Shown here: piece by piece, positions 41,363 through 52,543 of the stretch
Numbering within the stretch: position 1 is the first letter of the stretch
Layout: each line of letters opens with the position of its first letter
Source: Nocardioides sp. cx-173
GTDB lineage: Bacteria; Actinomycetota; Actinomycetes; Propionibacteriales; Nocardioidaceae
Direction: 5' to 3'
NCBI RefSeq assembly: GCF_021117365.1
Contig: NZ_CP088262.1
Span: forward strand, 2,792,501-2,856,500
Length of the DNA stretch: 64,000 nucleotides
Program-made: the position numbers and the translations under genes
Notes under the pieces: generated by a model
What the model was told of the DNA's origin: nothing
Seen by the model: only the letters and a program-made list of their open reading frames with translations
The model's database searches: none

Positions 41363-42517
41363 TCACCCGCCGGTGGTCTCGGAGGCGTCCTCGCGCAGCA
41401 GGCAGTCGGTGCCGTCGGCGTCGTCGAGCCAGCCCTCGGGCAATGCGACCCGGCTGCGGGGCGATCCCTGGCGCCCGCGCGGGGTGCCGAGGGCGTCGCG
41501 CGGGAACGGCTCGTGCGGGTCGAGTACGGCGAGCAGCCGGTCGAGGTCGTCGAGCGTCTCCACCATCGCCAGCGAGCGGCGCAGGTCCCCGCCGGCCGCG
41601 AAGCCCTTGAGGTACCAGGAGACGTGCTTGCGGAACTCCTTGCAGCCACGCTCCTCGCCCATGTGCCGGGACAGCAGGTCCGCATGGCGGCGCATCATCG
41701 CGGCGACCTCGCCGAGGGTGGGCAGGGTGGCGACGCTCTCGCCGGCGAAGGCGGCCGCGAGGTCGCGAAACAGCCAGGGCCGGCCCAGGCAGCCGCGCCC
41801 GACCACGACGCCCGCGACGCCGGTCTCCTCCACCATGCGCACCGCGTCGGCGGCCTCCCAGATGTCGCCGTTGCCGAGCACCGGGATGTCGACGTGCTCG
41901 ACGAGCCGCGCGATGGCCTCCCAGTCGGCCTGCCCGGAGTAGGACTGCGCCACCGTCCGTCCGTGCAGGGCGATCGCGGCCACCCCGGACTCCTGTGCGA
42001 TCCGGCCGGCGTCGAGGTAGGTCAGGTGGTCGTCGTCGATGCCCTTGCGGGTCTTCATGGTGACCGGGACGCCGTACGGCGAGGCGGCGGCCACCGCGTG
42101 CTCCAGGATCTGGCCGAGCAGCCCGCGCTTCCACGGTAGGGCCCCGCCGCCGCCCTTGCGGGTCACCTTGGGGACGGGGCAGCCGAAGTTGAGGTCGATG
42201 TGCGCGACGCCGTACTCGCCGCACAGGATCTCGGCGGCCTTGCCGACGTAGACCGGGTCGGTGCCGTAGAGCTGGACCGAGCGGGTGGTCTCGAGCTCGT
42301 CGAACACCAGCATCTTCAGCGTCGTCTCGTCGCGCTCGACCAGCCCCCGCGAGGTGATCATCTCGCAGACGAACAGGCCGGGGGCCCCCTGCGCGCGCAT
42401 CTGGTCCAGGCACAGGCGGCGGTAGGCCGCGTTGGTGATGCCCGCCATCGGCGCGAGCACCACGGGCGTCTCGACGTGAAGCGACCCGAGGGTCAGCGAG
42501 GACGGCAGAGCGGTCAT
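41363..42517 (-). CDS. dusB: tRNA-dihydrouridine synthase
   Basis: A 384-residue FMN TIM-barrel enzyme that reduces uridines in tRNA D loops. Signatures: VLAPMAGITNAAYRRL, the catalytic Cys in IDLNFGCPVPKVTRKGGG, VTMKTRKGID, ALHGRTVAQSYSG and VVVGRGCLGRPWLF. Start ATG 42517. The C-terminal 30 residues are an extra acidic tail. Confidence 0.93.
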   Translation of the reverse strand: MTALPSSLTLGSLHVETPVVLAPMAGITNAAYRRLCLDQMRAQGAPGLFVCEMITSRGLVERDETTLKMLVFDELETTRSVQLYGTDPVYVGKAAEILCGEYGVAHIDLNFGCPVPKVTRKGGGGALPWKRGLLGQILEHAVAAASPYGVPVTMKTRKGIDDDHLTYLDAGRIAQESGVAAIALHGRTVAQSYSGQADWEAIARLVEHVDIPVLGNGDIWEAADAVRMVEETGVAGVVVGRGCLGRPWLFRDLAAAFAGESVATLPTLGEVAAMMRRHADLLSRHMGEERGCKEFRKHVSWYLKGFAAGGDLRRSLAMVETLDDLDRLLAVLDPHEPFPRDALGTPRGRQGSPRSRVALPEGWLDDADGTDCLLREDASETTGG

Positions 42518-42563
42518 GGCGCCATTGTCCCGTCCGGTCGCACCGCGGCCCAAACCCACCTGC

Positions 42564-43262
42564 TCAGGCGCCGCCCTTGCCCTTGCCCTTCTTGGGCTTG
42601 GGCTTGGGCTTGGTGATCTTGTTGATCTTGCCGGTCCAGGTGATCGGGTTGAACTCCTGCGAGGGCCGGAACGCCACCGCCTTGAGCCTGGTCTTCGCCG
42701 GCGCCAGGAACACCAGGCACGCCTGGTGGGTGGCGCCGGGGCGGAACCGGCGCGGGAACGGCAGGCTCGGGCAGGGCTTGAAGCTGCCCTCGAACGTCGA
42801 GGCCTCGATCAGCCGGTTGCCCGAGTCGACGCCGTAGAGCGGGACCGCGCGGCCCCCGAGGTCGGACGCCCCGACGTTGGTCACCGTGGCGTAGACGAAG
42901 TAGGGGGTGGTCGAGCCGACCTGGTCGGAGAGCCGCCAGCCGGAGAACGACTCCTGGAACGTGGTCCTGACGATCCGCCTGACGGTCACGTCGAGCGCGC
43001 CCACGATGCCCTGGCGCGGGCGGTAGGCGACGACGGCCTGCTCCCCCAGCCTGAGCCTGCTGCCCGGCTCGGTCAGCTCGACGCCGTCGGGCACCGACAG
43101 GTACGGCTCCTCGGTGGGTGTCGGCGTGGGCGACGCCGCCTGGCTGGTGCTCTCCCCCGACCCGTCCGGGTCGTCGCCGGAGTCGCCCGAATCCTCCGAG
43201 CAGCCCACGAGGACGGCGCACATCAGCACCAGACTGCTGATCAGGACTACGGGGCGCACCAT
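42564..43262 (-). CDS. putative lipoprotein of unknown function
   Basis: About 232 residues. The signal ends in the lipobox LVGC, so it is probably lipid-anchored. A Ser/Asp/Gly and PTPTPT linker leads to a beta-rich domain (VVAYRPRQGIVGALDVTV, YFVYATVTNVGASDLGG) resembling DUF4352-type immunoglobulin-like folds. The tail is highly basic (KPKPKPKKGKGKGG). Start uncertain: ATG 43262, or GTG 43277. Confidence 0.75.
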   Translation of the reverse strand: MVRPVVLISSLVLMCAVLVGCSEDSGDSGDDPDGSGESTSQAASPTPTPTEEPYLSVPDGVELTEPGSRLRLGEQAVVAYRPRQGIVGALDVTVRRIVRTTFQESFSGWRLSDQVGSTTPYFVYATVTNVGASDLGGRAVPLYGVDSGNRLIEASTFEGSFKPCPSLPFPRRFRPGATHQACLVFLAPAKTRLKAVAFRPSQEFNPITWTGKINKITKPKPKPKKGKGKGGA

Positions 43263-43286
43263 CCCTTCATTGTGCACCCCTGCGAC

Positions 43287-44684
43287 TCAGCAGCCGAGGA
43301 AGCGCTCCGCGAAGTAGCCCGAGATGCGGTCGAGGCCGATGCGCTCCTGCTCCATGGTGTCGCGCGAGCGCACCGTGACCGCATCGTCCTCGAGGGTGTC
43401 GAAGTCGACGGTCACGCAGTACGGCGTACCGATCTCGTCCTGGCGGCGGTAGCGCTTGCCGATCGCGCCGGCGTCGTCGAAGTCGACGTTCCAGAAGCGC
43501 CGCAGCTCGGCGGCCAGGTCACGCGCCTTGGGCGAGAGGTCGGCGTTGCGGCTCAACGGGAGCACCGCCACCTTGACCGGGGCCAGGCGGGGGTCGAGGC
43601 GCAGCACGGCCCGGGTGTCGACGCCGCCCTTGGTGTTGGGCGCCTCGTCGACGTCGTAGGCGTCGATCAGGAACGCCATCAGCGAGCGGGTCAGGCCGGC
43701 GGCCGGCTCGATGACGTACGGCACGTAGCGCTCGCCGCTGGCCTGGTCGAAGTACGACAGGTCCTTGCCGGAGAACTTGCTGTGCTGGGTCAGGTCGTAG
43801 TCGGTGCGGTTGGCGATGCCCTCGAGCTCCTCGAAGCCGCGCTGGGAGAAGCCGAAGTTGTACTCGATGTCGACGGTCCGCTTGGCGTAGTGACTGAGCT
43901 TCTCCTTCGGGTGCTCGAAGTGGCGCAGGTTGTCGGGGTCGATGCCGAGGTCGATGTACCAGGCGGTGCGCTGGTCGATCCAGTACTGGTGCAGCTCCTC
44001 GTCCTCACCGGGCTTGACGAAGTACTCCATCTCCATCTGCTCGAACTCGCGGGTGCGGAAGATGAAGTTGCCCGGGGTGATCTCGTTGCGGAAGGACTTG
44101 CCGATCTGGGCGATCCCGAACGGCGGCTTCTGCCGGCTCGTGGTCACCACGTTGGCGAAGTTGAGGAAGATGCCCTGCGCGGTCTCGGGACGCAGGTAGT
44201 GCAGCCCGGACTCGTCCTCGATCACGCCGAGGTAGGTCTTGAGCATCATGTTGAAGGGCCGGGGCTCGGTCCACGCGCCGCGGGTGCCGCAGTTGGGGCA
44301 GGCCAGCTCCTTGAGGTCGACGGAGTCCGGGTCGTCGATGCCCTTCTTGGCGGCGTAGTCCTCCTGCATGTGGTCGGCGCGGAAGCGCTTGTGGCAGGAC
44401 TGGCACTCGGTCAGCGGGTCGCTGAAGGTGCCGATGTGGCCCGAGGCCTCCCAGGTGCGGGTCGGCAGGATCACGCTGGAGTCGAGGCCCACCACGTCCT
44501 GGCGGGCGGTCACCATCGCCTTCCACCACTGGCGCTTGATGTTCTCCTTCAGCTCCACGCCGAGCGGGCCGTAGTCCCAGGCGGACTTGGTGCCGCCGTA
44601 GATGTCCCCGCACGGGTAGACGAACCCGCGCCGCTTGCAAAGGGAGACGACCTGGTCGAGTGCGGTTGCCGGCTTCTGTGCCAC
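43287..44684 (-). CDS. glyS: glycyl-tRNA synthetase (dimeric type)
   Basis: A 465-residue class II synthetase. Motif 2 is in [21 protein letters not shown] and motif 3 in [20 protein letters not shown]; a zinc-binding pair of CxxC ([18 protein letters not shown]) lies in the insert, and an anticodon-binding domain is at the C-terminus. Start GTG 44684. I looked for a T-box or riboswitch in the short upstream gap and saw none. Confidence 0.96.
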   Translation of the reverse strand: MAQKPATALDQVVSLCKRRGFVYPCGDIYGGTKSAWDYGPLGVELKENIKRQWWKAMVTARQDVVGLDSSVILPTRTWEASGHIGTFSDPLTECQSCHKRFRADHMQEDYAAKKGIDDPDSVDLKELACPNCGTRGAWTEPRPFNMMLKTYLGVIEDESGLHYLRPETAQGIFLNFANVVTTSRQKPPFGIAQIGKSFRNEITPGNFIFRTREFEQMEMEYFVKPGEDEELHQYWIDQRTAWYIDLGIDPDNLRHFEHPKEKLSHYAKRTVDIEYNFGFSQRGFEELEGIANRTDYDLTQHSKFSGKDLSYFDQASGERYVPYVIEPAAGLTRSLMAFLIDAYDVDEAPNTKGGVDTRAVLRLDPRLAPVKVAVLPLSRNADLSPKARDLAAELRRFWNVDFDDAGAIGKRYRRQDEIGTPYCVTVDFDTLEDDAVTVRSRDTMEQERIGLDRISGYFAERFLGC

Positions 44685-44733
44685 GTAGGTGCTCCTGCTC
44701 GATGGGCCGACTGGCTGCCGGTCCCGGAACGGC

Positions 44734-45054
44734 TCAGCCTAACGACCGGGTGGACTCGACATTGAGCACGGTCCCCGGCTCGACCACCTCGTAGGCGCTG
44801 GGCTCGTCCACCGCCCTGCTCAGCAGCGGCACGGCGCCGAGCTTCACGTCGTAGGACGACAGCGCCCGGCGATAGGCGCCCACGTGCTCCCAGCGCGTGG
44901 TCAGCACCCACAGCGTGGGGTCGTCGAGGTTGCGGCCGATCGTGCCGCCGACATACCCCGGCCGCTGCGCGAGCAGCCCGTGCGCGGCCTCCAGCTCGGC
45001 CCGGAACGCGTCGCGCTCCCCCGCGTCCACCCGGAACCTGCTCACCACCAGCAT
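44734..45054 (-). CDS. antibiotic biosynthesis monooxygenase (ABM) domain protein
   Basis: A 106-residue ABM-fold protein: [41 protein letters not shown] and [16 protein letters not shown] match the ferredoxin-like fold. Such proteins range from monooxygenases to heme-degrading enzymes. It reads divergently from znuA, so the upstream Zur region might also affect it. Confidence 0.8.
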   Translation of the reverse strand: MLVVSRFRVDAGERDAFRAELEAAHGLLAQRPGYVGGTIGRNLDDPTLWVLTTRWEHVGAYRRALSSYDVKLGAVPLLSRAVDEPSAYEVVEPGTVLNVESTRSLG

Positions 45055-45075
45055 GCGCCGAGCCTAGCCCAGAGT

Positions 45076-45112
45076 TGACAACCGTTCTCACCCGGTCTGA
45101 GAATGATTCTCA
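45076..45112 (+). promoter_or_regulatory. tandem Zur boxes and leaderless promoter of znuA
   Basis: TGAGAATGATTCTCA (45098-45112) is a perfect 15-bp Zur-type palindrome touching the znuA start codon. TGACAACCGTTCTCA (45076-45090) is a weaker second box. A -35 TTGACA at 45075-45080 is followed at 18 bp by GAGAAT, so transcription would start about at the ATG. Zinc-bound Zur should block this promoter fully. Confidence 0.75.
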
Positions 45113-46035
45113 TGCGTAGGCGTCTCCTCCTTCCCCTCGTCTGCCTTCCGCTCGTGCTGACCGGATGCTCCGCCCTGGCCGACGACACCCAAGGCGTGCA
45201 GGTGGCGACGGCGTTCTACCCGCTGCAGTACGTCGCTGAGCGGGTCGCCGGCGAGCACGCGAGCGTCGAGAACCTCACCCAGGTAGGCAAGGAGCCGCAC
45301 GACCTGGAGCTCACGATCCAGGAGACCGCACTGATCGCGCAGGCCGACCTGGTGGTCCACCAGGGCGGGTTCCAGCCGTCGGTCGACGACGGGGTCGCTC
45401 AGAACGCCACCGGGGAGGTGCTCGACGTCACCGACGTGGTCGAGCTGGTGCCGTTCGACGACGGGCACCACGAGGCGCACGAGGATGAGCACGGACACGA
45501 GGGTCACGACCACGGCGACCTCGACCCGCACTTCTGGCTGGACCCGCTGCGCCTGGCGGACGTGGGCGACGCGGTCGCGGACGAGCTCGCGGGCATCGAC
45601 CCCGAGCACGCCGACGACTACCGCTCGCGCGCGCGGGAGCTCCGCGCCGATCTGGAGGCGCTCGACCGGGAGTACGCCGAGGCGCTGGCGAGCTGCGCGC
45701 GTGACACCATCGTGGTCTCGCACGACGCCTTCGGCTACCTGGGCAAGTACGGGCTGCACCTGGAGCCGGTCGCCGGTCTCTCCCCCGAGGCCGAGCCGAC
45801 GGTGGCCGACCTGGCTGAGCTGCAAGAGCTGATCGAGGAGGAGGGGATCACGACCGTGTTCTCCGAGACCCTCGCCAGCCCTCGCTTCACGGGCCCACTC
45901 GCCGAGGACCTCGGCATCACCACGGCCGTGCTCGACCCGCTCGAGGGTCTCACCAGCGAGAGCGCGGACGACGACTACCTGTCGATCATGCGGGACAACC
46001 TCGCCGCCCTCGAGGAGGCCAACGAATGTCGATGA
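45112..46035 (+). CDS. znuA: zinc ABC transporter substrate-binding lipoprotein
   Basis: A 307-residue cluster A-I binding protein that captures zinc outside the cell. The lipobox is VLTGC, followed by VATAFYPLQYVAERVAG, the ligand segment GKEPHDLELT, a His/Asp/Glu loop (HHEAHEDEHGHEGHDHGD), the ligand in VVSHDAFGYLGKYG and FSETLASPR. ATG 45112 is preferred to 45103 because it begins the signal peptide and fits a leaderless start. Its end overlaps znuC by 10 bp. Confidence 0.92.
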   Translation: MRRRLLLPLVCLPLVLTGCSALADDTQGVQVATAFYPLQYVAERVAGEHASVENLTQVGKEPHDLELTIQETALIAQADLVVHQGGFQPSVDDGVAQNATGEVLDVTDVVELVPFDDGHHEAHEDEHGHEGHDHGDLDPHFWLDPLRLADVGDAVADELAGIDPEHADDYRSRARELRADLEALDREYAEALASCARDTIVVSHDAFGYLGKYGLHLEPVAGLSPEAEPTVADLAELQELIEEEGITTVFSETLASPRFTGPLAEDLGITTAVLDPLEGLTSESADDDYLSIMRDNLAALEEANECR

Positions 46036-46838
46036 CAGCGCCCGTACCCCCGATCGAGCTCACCGACGGCGCCGTGGCGATCGGCGGCCGGCCGATCCTG
46101 CGCGGCATCGACCTCCGGGTCGAGGCCGGGCAGTTCCTGGCCCTGCTCGGCGCCAACGGCTCCGGCAAGTCCACGCTGGTGCGCGCGCTGACCGGCCTGA
46201 GCCCGCTCGCCCACGGCCGGCTGCGCCTGTTCGGCACCGACCTCCACGACTTCCACGAGTGGCGCCGCGTCGGCTTCGTCCCGCAGCGCGCGGGCGCGAC
46301 GTCCGGCGTGCCCGCCTCGGTCTGGGAGGTGGTCGCCTCCGGCCGCCTCAACCACCGCCGCCTGCTGCGCCCGCTCTCGCGCGCCGACCGTGCGGCGATC
46401 GACGACGCCCTCGAGGTGGTGGGGCTCAGCGACCGGCGGCGCGACGGTGTCGGCCAGCTCTCGGGCGGGCAGCAGCAGCGCACGCTGATCGCGCGGGCGC
46501 TGGCCAGCGAGCCGGAGCTGATCTTCCTCGACGAGCCGACGGCCGGCGTCGACGTCCCCAACCAGCTGGCCCTGGCGGAGGCCCTGGGTGAGCTCAAGGC
46601 TCGCGGCGCCACCATCGTGCTGGTCACCCACGAGCTGGGCCCCCTGGCGCCACTGGTCGACCGGGCCGTGGTGATGCGCGACGGCCGCATCGCCTATGAC
46701 GGCGCGCCGCTCACCGACCACGAGGTGCACGACCCCTGGCTCGCCGAGCCGCACACCGACCACCATCACCACCACGCGCACGCGGAGCGCCACGACCACA
46801 CGCCCCACGTCGCCTCTCCCCTGGAGGGCACGCCATGA
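46026..46838 (+). CDS. znuC: zinc ABC transporter ATP-binding protein
   Basis: A 270-residue ABC ATPase: Walker A LLGANGSGKSTL, signature LSGGQQQRTLIARAL, Walker B LIFLDEPTAGVD and H-loop LVTHELG. The C-terminus carries a His-rich tail (HTDHHHHHAHAERHDH) that may bind zinc. It overlaps znuA and znuB by 10 and 4 bp. Confidence 0.93.
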   Translation: MSMTAPVPPIELTDGAVAIGGRPILRGIDLRVEAGQFLALLGANGSGKSTLVRALTGLSPLAHGRLRLFGTDLHDFHEWRRVGFVPQRAGATSGVPASVWEVVASGRLNHRRLLRPLSRADRAAIDDALEVVGLSDRRRDGVGQLSGGQQQRTLIARALASEPELIFLDEPTAGVDVPNQLALAEALGELKARGATIVLVTHELGPLAPLVDRAVVMRDGRIAYDGAPLTDHEVHDPWLAEPHTDHHHHHAHAERHDHTPHVASPLEGTP

Positions 46839-47839
46839 GCCCGGCCGAGCTGTTCTCGCTCCCGTTCATGCAGCGCGCGCTGCTCGCGGCGGTGTTCACG
46901 GGGCTCGCGGCCCCGGCGGTCGGCACCTACCTGGTCCAGCGCCGCCTCGCGCTCATGGGCGACGGGATCGGCCACGTCGCCGTCACCGGCGTCGCGATCG
47001 GGCTGCTGACCGGCACCTCCCCGACGTGGACCGCGGTCGTGGTGGCGGTCCTGGGCGCCATCCTGATCGAGGTGATCCGCGAGCGGGGCCACACCAACGG
47101 CGACGTCGCGCTCGCCCTCCTCTTCTACGGCGGTCTGGCCGGCGGAGTGCTGGTGACCGGACTCGCCGGCCAGTCGGCCGCGGGGCTGCAGCAGTACCTG
47201 TTCGGCTCGATCACCACGATCTCGCCGGGCGACGTGCTGGTCACGATCGGGTTGGCCGCCCTGGTGGTGGTCGTCTGCGTCGGGCTGGCTCCGCAGCTGT
47301 TCGCGGTGTCGCAGGACCAGGAGTTCGCGCGCGTCGCCGGGCTCAACGTCCGGCTCTACAACGTGATGGTGGCGGTGCTGGCCGCCGTCAGCGTGACCGT
47401 GGCCATGCGCACCGTCGGCCTGCTGCTGGTCTCGGCACTGATGGTGATCCCCGTGGCGACCTCCCAGCAGCTGACCCGCTCCTTTCGCACCACGCTCGGC
47501 ACGGCGATGCTCCTGGGGACGCTGGCCTCGGTCGGCGGGCTGGTCATCGCGGCCTTCGCCTCCTACCGCGCCACGGTCGCGCCCGGCCCCACGATCGTGC
47601 TGCTCTCGCTCGCCGGCTTCGTCGTCACCTGGCCGATCGGCCTGTGGCTGCGCCGCCGGGCGCGCCTCAAGGAGCCGTTCCCGGGCCTGGACCCGATCGA
47701 GCACGAGGTCACCGACGAGCACCCGCACGACCACGGCCCCGACTGCGGCCACGCCGCCGTCCCCCACGGCGATCACGTCGACTACGTCCACGACGGCCAC
47801 CGGCACGCACCCCACGGAAGGCACTATGACGAGCACTGA
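46835..47839 (+). CDS. znuB: zinc ABC transporter permease
   Basis: A 334-residue membrane protein with about eight to nine helices and the ABC-3 pattern (LALMGDGIGHVAVTGVAIG, ALLFYGGLAGGVLV, VGLLLVSALMVIPVATSQQ). The last 60 residues form a cytoplasmic His/Asp tail (HPHDHGPDCGHAAVPHGDH). The gene overlaps zur by 14 bp. Confidence 0.92.
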   Translation: MSPAELFSLPFMQRALLAAVFTGLAAPAVGTYLVQRRLALMGDGIGHVAVTGVAIGLLTGTSPTWTAVVVAVLGAILIEVIRERGHTNGDVALALLFYGGLAGGVLVTGLAGQSAAGLQQYLFGSITTISPGDVLVTIGLAALVVVVCVGLAPQLFAVSQDQEFARVAGLNVRLYNVMVAVLAAVSVTVAMRTVGLLLVSALMVIPVATSQQLTRSFRTTLGTAMLLGTLASVGGLVIAAFASYRATVAPGPTIVLLSLAGFVVTWPIGLWLRRRARLKEPFPGLDPIEHEVTDEHPHDHGPDCGHAAVPHGDHVDYVHDGHRHAPHGRHYDEH

Positions 47840-48227
47840 CCCGGCGCCGACCTTGCGGCCCACCAAGCAGCGGCTCGCGGTCGCCGCGGCGATGGCCTCG
47901 TTCGAGGATTTCCGCTCCGCCCAGGAGATCCACGAGCTGCTCGGACGTCGGGGCGAGCCGGTCGGCCTGGCCACCGTCTACCGCACGCTGCAGCGGATGG
48001 TGGAGGCCGGCGAGGTCGACCTGCTCCGCACCGAGGACGGCGAGGCGATCTACCGCCGGTGCTCCGATGCACACCACCACCACCTGGTCTGCCGCGGCTG
48101 CGGGGCCACCGTCGAGGTCGAGGGACCGGCGGTGGAGCGCTGGACCCGAGCGATCGCCGACGAGCACGGCTTCGCCGACGTCAGCCACACCCTGGAGATC
48201 TTCGGCACCTGCGCGTCGTGCCGCTAG
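47826..48227 (+). CDS. zur: Fur-family zinc uptake regulator
   Basis: A 133-residue Fur-type repressor. HTH in SAQEIHELLGRRGEPVGLATVYRTLQRM; metal sites in SDAHHHHLVCRGCG and the C-terminal GTCASCR (structural-zinc CxxC pairs). Position at the end of znuABC and the Zur boxes at the operon start indicate Zur and an autoregulatory loop. GGAAGG precedes its ATG. Confidence 0.88.
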   Translation: MTSTDPAPTLRPTKQRLAVAAAMASFEDFRSAQEIHELLGRRGEPVGLATVYRTLQRMVEAGEVDLLRTEDGEAIYRRCSDAHHHHLVCRGCGATVEVEGPAVERWTRAIADEHGFADVSHTLEIFGTCASCR

Positions 48228-48234
48228 CCGCCCA

Positions 48235-49821
<1,587 letters not shown>

Positions 49822-49916
49822 GCGCGGCTCCCTCCGCTCGGCCTCTGGCACACCCTGGCAGAGAGTCGCCACCACCAGCCAGCACGACGTGCGCGCGCCG
49901 GGCCGAGCCCGACGGG

Positions 49917-50699
49917 CTAGGAGGTGAAGTTCGGCTCGGCGCCGCCGTAGCGGCGGTCCCGCCCGGCGTAGATCTCGATCGCCTGCCACAGGGAGCGGCG
50001 GTCGACGTCGGGCCAGAGGATGTCGGTGAAGACCAGCTCGCTGTAGGCCGCCTGCCACAGCATGAAGTTGGACAGCCGCTGCTCCCCCGACGTGCGCCAG
50101 ACCAGGTCGGCGTCGGACTGCTCGGGCACGTAGAGGTGGCGAGCAAAGGTCCGCTCGTCGACCTTGTCGGCGTTGAGCCGCCCGGCCGCCACCTCCTGGG
50201 CGATCCGGCGGGCGGTGTCGGCGAGCTCCGCACGGCCGCCGTAGTTGACGCACATCGTGAGCGTCAGCACGTCGTTGTCCTTCGTGAGCTCCTCGGCGAC
50301 CTGCAGCTCGCGGATCACCGACTTCCACAGCCGCGGCGCCCGGCCGGCCCACCGCACACGGACGCCGAGCTCGTGCATCTCGTCGCGCCGCCGCCGGATC
50401 ACGTCGCGGTTGAAGCCCATGAGGAACTTGACCTCGTCGGGCGAGCGCGACCAGTTCTCGGTCGAGAAGGCGTAGGCCGAGACCGCCTTCACGCCGATCT
50501 CGATCGCCCCCTCGACCACGTCGAAGAGCGAGCTCTCGCCCTGCTCGTGGCCCTTCGTGCGCGGCAGCCCGCGCTCCTTGGCCCACCGGCCGTTGCCGTC
50601 CATGACGATCGCCACATGTGCCGGGATCAGGTCCTTGGGGATCGCGGGTGGCCGCGCGCCCGACGGGTGCGGGGTCGGCTTGCGGACGGCTCGCTTCAC
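49917..50699 (-). CDS. uppS: isoprenyl (polyprenyl) diphosphate synthase, cis type
   Basis: A 260-residue cis-prenyltransferase making the lipid carrier for cell-wall synthesis. The family motifs are present: VAIVMDGNGRWAKERGLPR, GHEQGESSL, AYAFSTENWSRS and the C-terminal WRTSGEQRLSNFMLWQAAY. Start GTG 50699. It follows recO by 9 bp, a common actinobacterial pairing. Confidence 0.95.
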   Translation of the reverse strand: MKRAVRKPTPHPSGARPPAIPKDLIPAHVAIVMDGNGRWAKERGLPRTKGHEQGESSLFDVVEGAIEIGVKAVSAYAFSTENWSRSPDEVKFLMGFNRDVIRRRRDEMHELGVRVRWAGRAPRLWKSVIRELQVAEELTKDNDVLTLTMCVNYGGRAELADTARRIAQEVAAGRLNADKVDERTFARHLYVPEQSDADLVWRTSGEQRLSNFMLWQAAYSELVFTDILWPDVDRRSLWQAIEIYAGRDRRYGGAEPNFTS

Positions 50700-50708
50700 G
50701 GGGCGACG

Positions 50709-51437
50709 CTATCGCTCGACGTGCTCCAGCGAGCGCAGGCCTCGTTCGAGGTGCCACTGCAAGAACGCCGACACCAGGCCGCTGGCCTCGCGAAGCTGCC
50801 GGGCGTCCGCCGCCTCGACGACCGGCCAGTCCCCGGTGAGCAGGGCGCTCATCGTCGCGATCACCTGGGGCGAGGGGTTGGCCGAGCCCGGCAGCCGGCA
50901 GGTCGTGCACAGCATCCCGCCCATCGACGGGTTGAACCACTTGTGCGGGCCCTCGAGCCCGCAGTGGGCGCACGCGTCGAACGACGGCGCGTAGCCGGCC
51001 ACCGCGAGCGAGCGGAGCAGGTAGGAGTCGAGGATCTGTCCCGGCCGGTGCTCGCCGGCCGCCATCGCCCGCAGGCCGCCCACCAGCAGCAGGAACTGCT
51101 GCAGCGAGGGCTGCTTCTCCTCCGAGACCAGCCGCTCGGCGGTCTCGAGCATGGCGGTGCCCGCGGTGTAGCGCTCGTAGTCGGCGCCTAGACCCGAGGA
51201 GAACGCGGACTTGGTCTCGGCCTGGGTGATCGTGTCGAGGTTGCGCCCCTCGGCGAGCTGCAGGTCGACGTGGGTGAACGGCTCCAGCCGGGAGCCGAAC
51301 CGCGACGTCGTGCGGCGTACCCCCTTGGCGACGGCGCGCACGCGCCCGTTGCTGCGGGTCAGCAGGGTGATGATGCGGTCGGCCTCCCCCAGCTTGTGGG
51401 TGCGCAGGACGATCGCCTCGTCGCGGTAGAGAGGCAC
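50709..51437 (-). CDS. recO: DNA repair protein RecO
   Basis: A 242-residue RecO: N-terminal OB fold (YRDEAIVLRTHKLGEADRII, RVRAVAKGVRRTTSRFGSRL) and a C-terminal part with a zinc site (CAHCGLEG and LCTTCRLPG). It loads RecA with RecR onto SSB-coated DNA. Confidence 0.95.
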   Translation of the reverse strand: MPLYRDEAIVLRTHKLGEADRIITLLTRSNGRVRAVAKGVRRTTSRFGSRLEPFTHVDLQLAEGRNLDTITQAETKSAFSSGLGADYERYTAGTAMLETAERLVSEEKQPSLQQFLLLVGGLRAMAAGEHRPGQILDSYLLRSLAVAGYAPSFDACAHCGLEGPHKWFNPSMGGMLCTTCRLPGSANPSPQVIATMSALLTGDWPVVEAADARQLREASGLVSAFLQWHLERGLRSLEHVER

Positions 51438-51453
51438 CCGCCCATTCTGCCTG

Positions 51454-52311
51454 CTAGGTGGCCGTGCGGCGGCCGCGACGCGGCGCCTTCCAGCAGCGGA
51501 GTGCGAACGTCGCCGCCTCGGCGTTGAGCCGCTCCGGCCGCAGCCGCCACTCCAGGATGCTCTCGGCCCGGACGAACGTGGCCTCCGGCAGCTCCTCGGC
51601 CAGCATCGCGGCGTCGGCCGCGGGGTGGATCGGGTCGGCCGGATGCCCCACCACCAGGGCCGGCACCCGGATCCCGCGCCGCTGCCGCGACGGCGGGGCG
51701 ATCCGCCCGAAGAACAGCCCGTGCACCACCGCCGCCAGGGCGTCGGCCCGCTGGTCCAGGGTGTCCAGGACGATGCCGGCCCAGAACGGCACGATCCCCC
51801 GCGGGACCGGCCGGGTCAGCCGCCGTACGGCGGTAATCGTGAACGGCAGGAACCGCGCGGAGAACAGCACCGGCCCGAACGCCAGGATCCCGGCCTCGAG
51901 CGCGTTGTCCAGGACGGGCATCTCGCAGATCAGGCCGCGCACGCGGTCGGGGGCGATCACCGCGACCTCGAGCGAGACGTTGGCGCCCAGCGAGGTCCCG
52001 CCGATGACGGCCTGCGGCGCCCCGAGGTGGTCGAGCAGCGCCACGACCTGCTCGGCGAAGGCGGTCGTCGAGTAGACGAGCGGGTCGGCCGGGCGGTCGG
52101 AGCGGCCGTGGCCGAGCAGGTCGAGGGTGACCACGTGCAGGCCCTCGGCGGCCAGCGCCCGGGCCAGCGGCTGCTGCATGCGGCGCGGCATCAGCTGGCC
52201 GTGCAGCAGCACCACCCAGGCGTCGCCGGCGCCGTACTCGGTGTACTCCAGCCGGTCCCGGCCCTGGTCACCGTCGATGAAGAGCTGGCCGATGCGTTCG
52301 GAGACGAGCAT
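51454..52311 (-). CDS. alpha/beta hydrolase
   Basis: A 285-residue hydrolase with oxyanion segment VVLLHGQLM, DLLGHGRSDRP and the nucleophile elbow IGGTSLGANVSLE (Ser in GTSLG). The acid is probably in VVGHPADPIHP; a clear C-terminal catalytic His is less obvious. Substrate unknown. It precedes recO on the same strand by 16 bp. Confidence 0.83.
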   Translation of the reverse strand: MLVSERIGQLFIDGDQGRDRLEYTEYGAGDAWVVLLHGQLMPRRMQQPLARALAAEGLHVVTLDLLGHGRSDRPADPLVYSTTAFAEQVVALLDHLGAPQAVIGGTSLGANVSLEVAVIAPDRVRGLICEMPVLDNALEAGILAFGPVLFSARFLPFTITAVRRLTRPVPRGIVPFWAGIVLDTLDQRADALAAVVHGLFFGRIAPPSRQRRGIRVPALVVGHPADPIHPAADAAMLAEELPEATFVRAESILEWRLRPERLNAEAATFALRCWKAPRRGRRTAT

Positions 52312-52359
52312 GCCCGCAGGCTAAGGCATGTCCGGGCCGCGGCCCGGGTACCGCGAAGC

Positions 52360-52527
52360 ATGAGCACTCACGGACAGGATCGACCGATCGATCTCGGCGG
52401 CACGCCCGCCGGCGAGAACCTCAACCCGGCCGACGTCGAGGAGCGCCTCGACGTCTCCCCGGAGGAGCAGGTCAACCGCGCGGAGCGGCGCGGCGAGGAC
52501 GACCTGGACCTGCGCGACGAGGAGTAG
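52360..52527 (+). CDS. small acidic protein of unknown function
   Basis: A 55-residue, strongly acidic, probably disordered protein (NPADVEERLDVSPEEQVNRAERRGEDDLDLRDEE). The ATG at 52360 lacks a good ribosome site, so it could be leaderless. Conserved-looking composition supports a gene, but no family is recognised. Confidence 0.5.
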   Translation: MSTHGQDRPIDLGGTPAGENLNPADVEERLDVSPEEQVNRAERRGEDDLDLRDEE

Positions 52528-52543
52528 CGCTAGGCGTACCCGG

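Noticed and set aside
44685..44733. T-box or other RNA switch ahead of glyS
   Set aside because: Only 49 bp separate it from the neighbouring gene and no T-box sequence is present.
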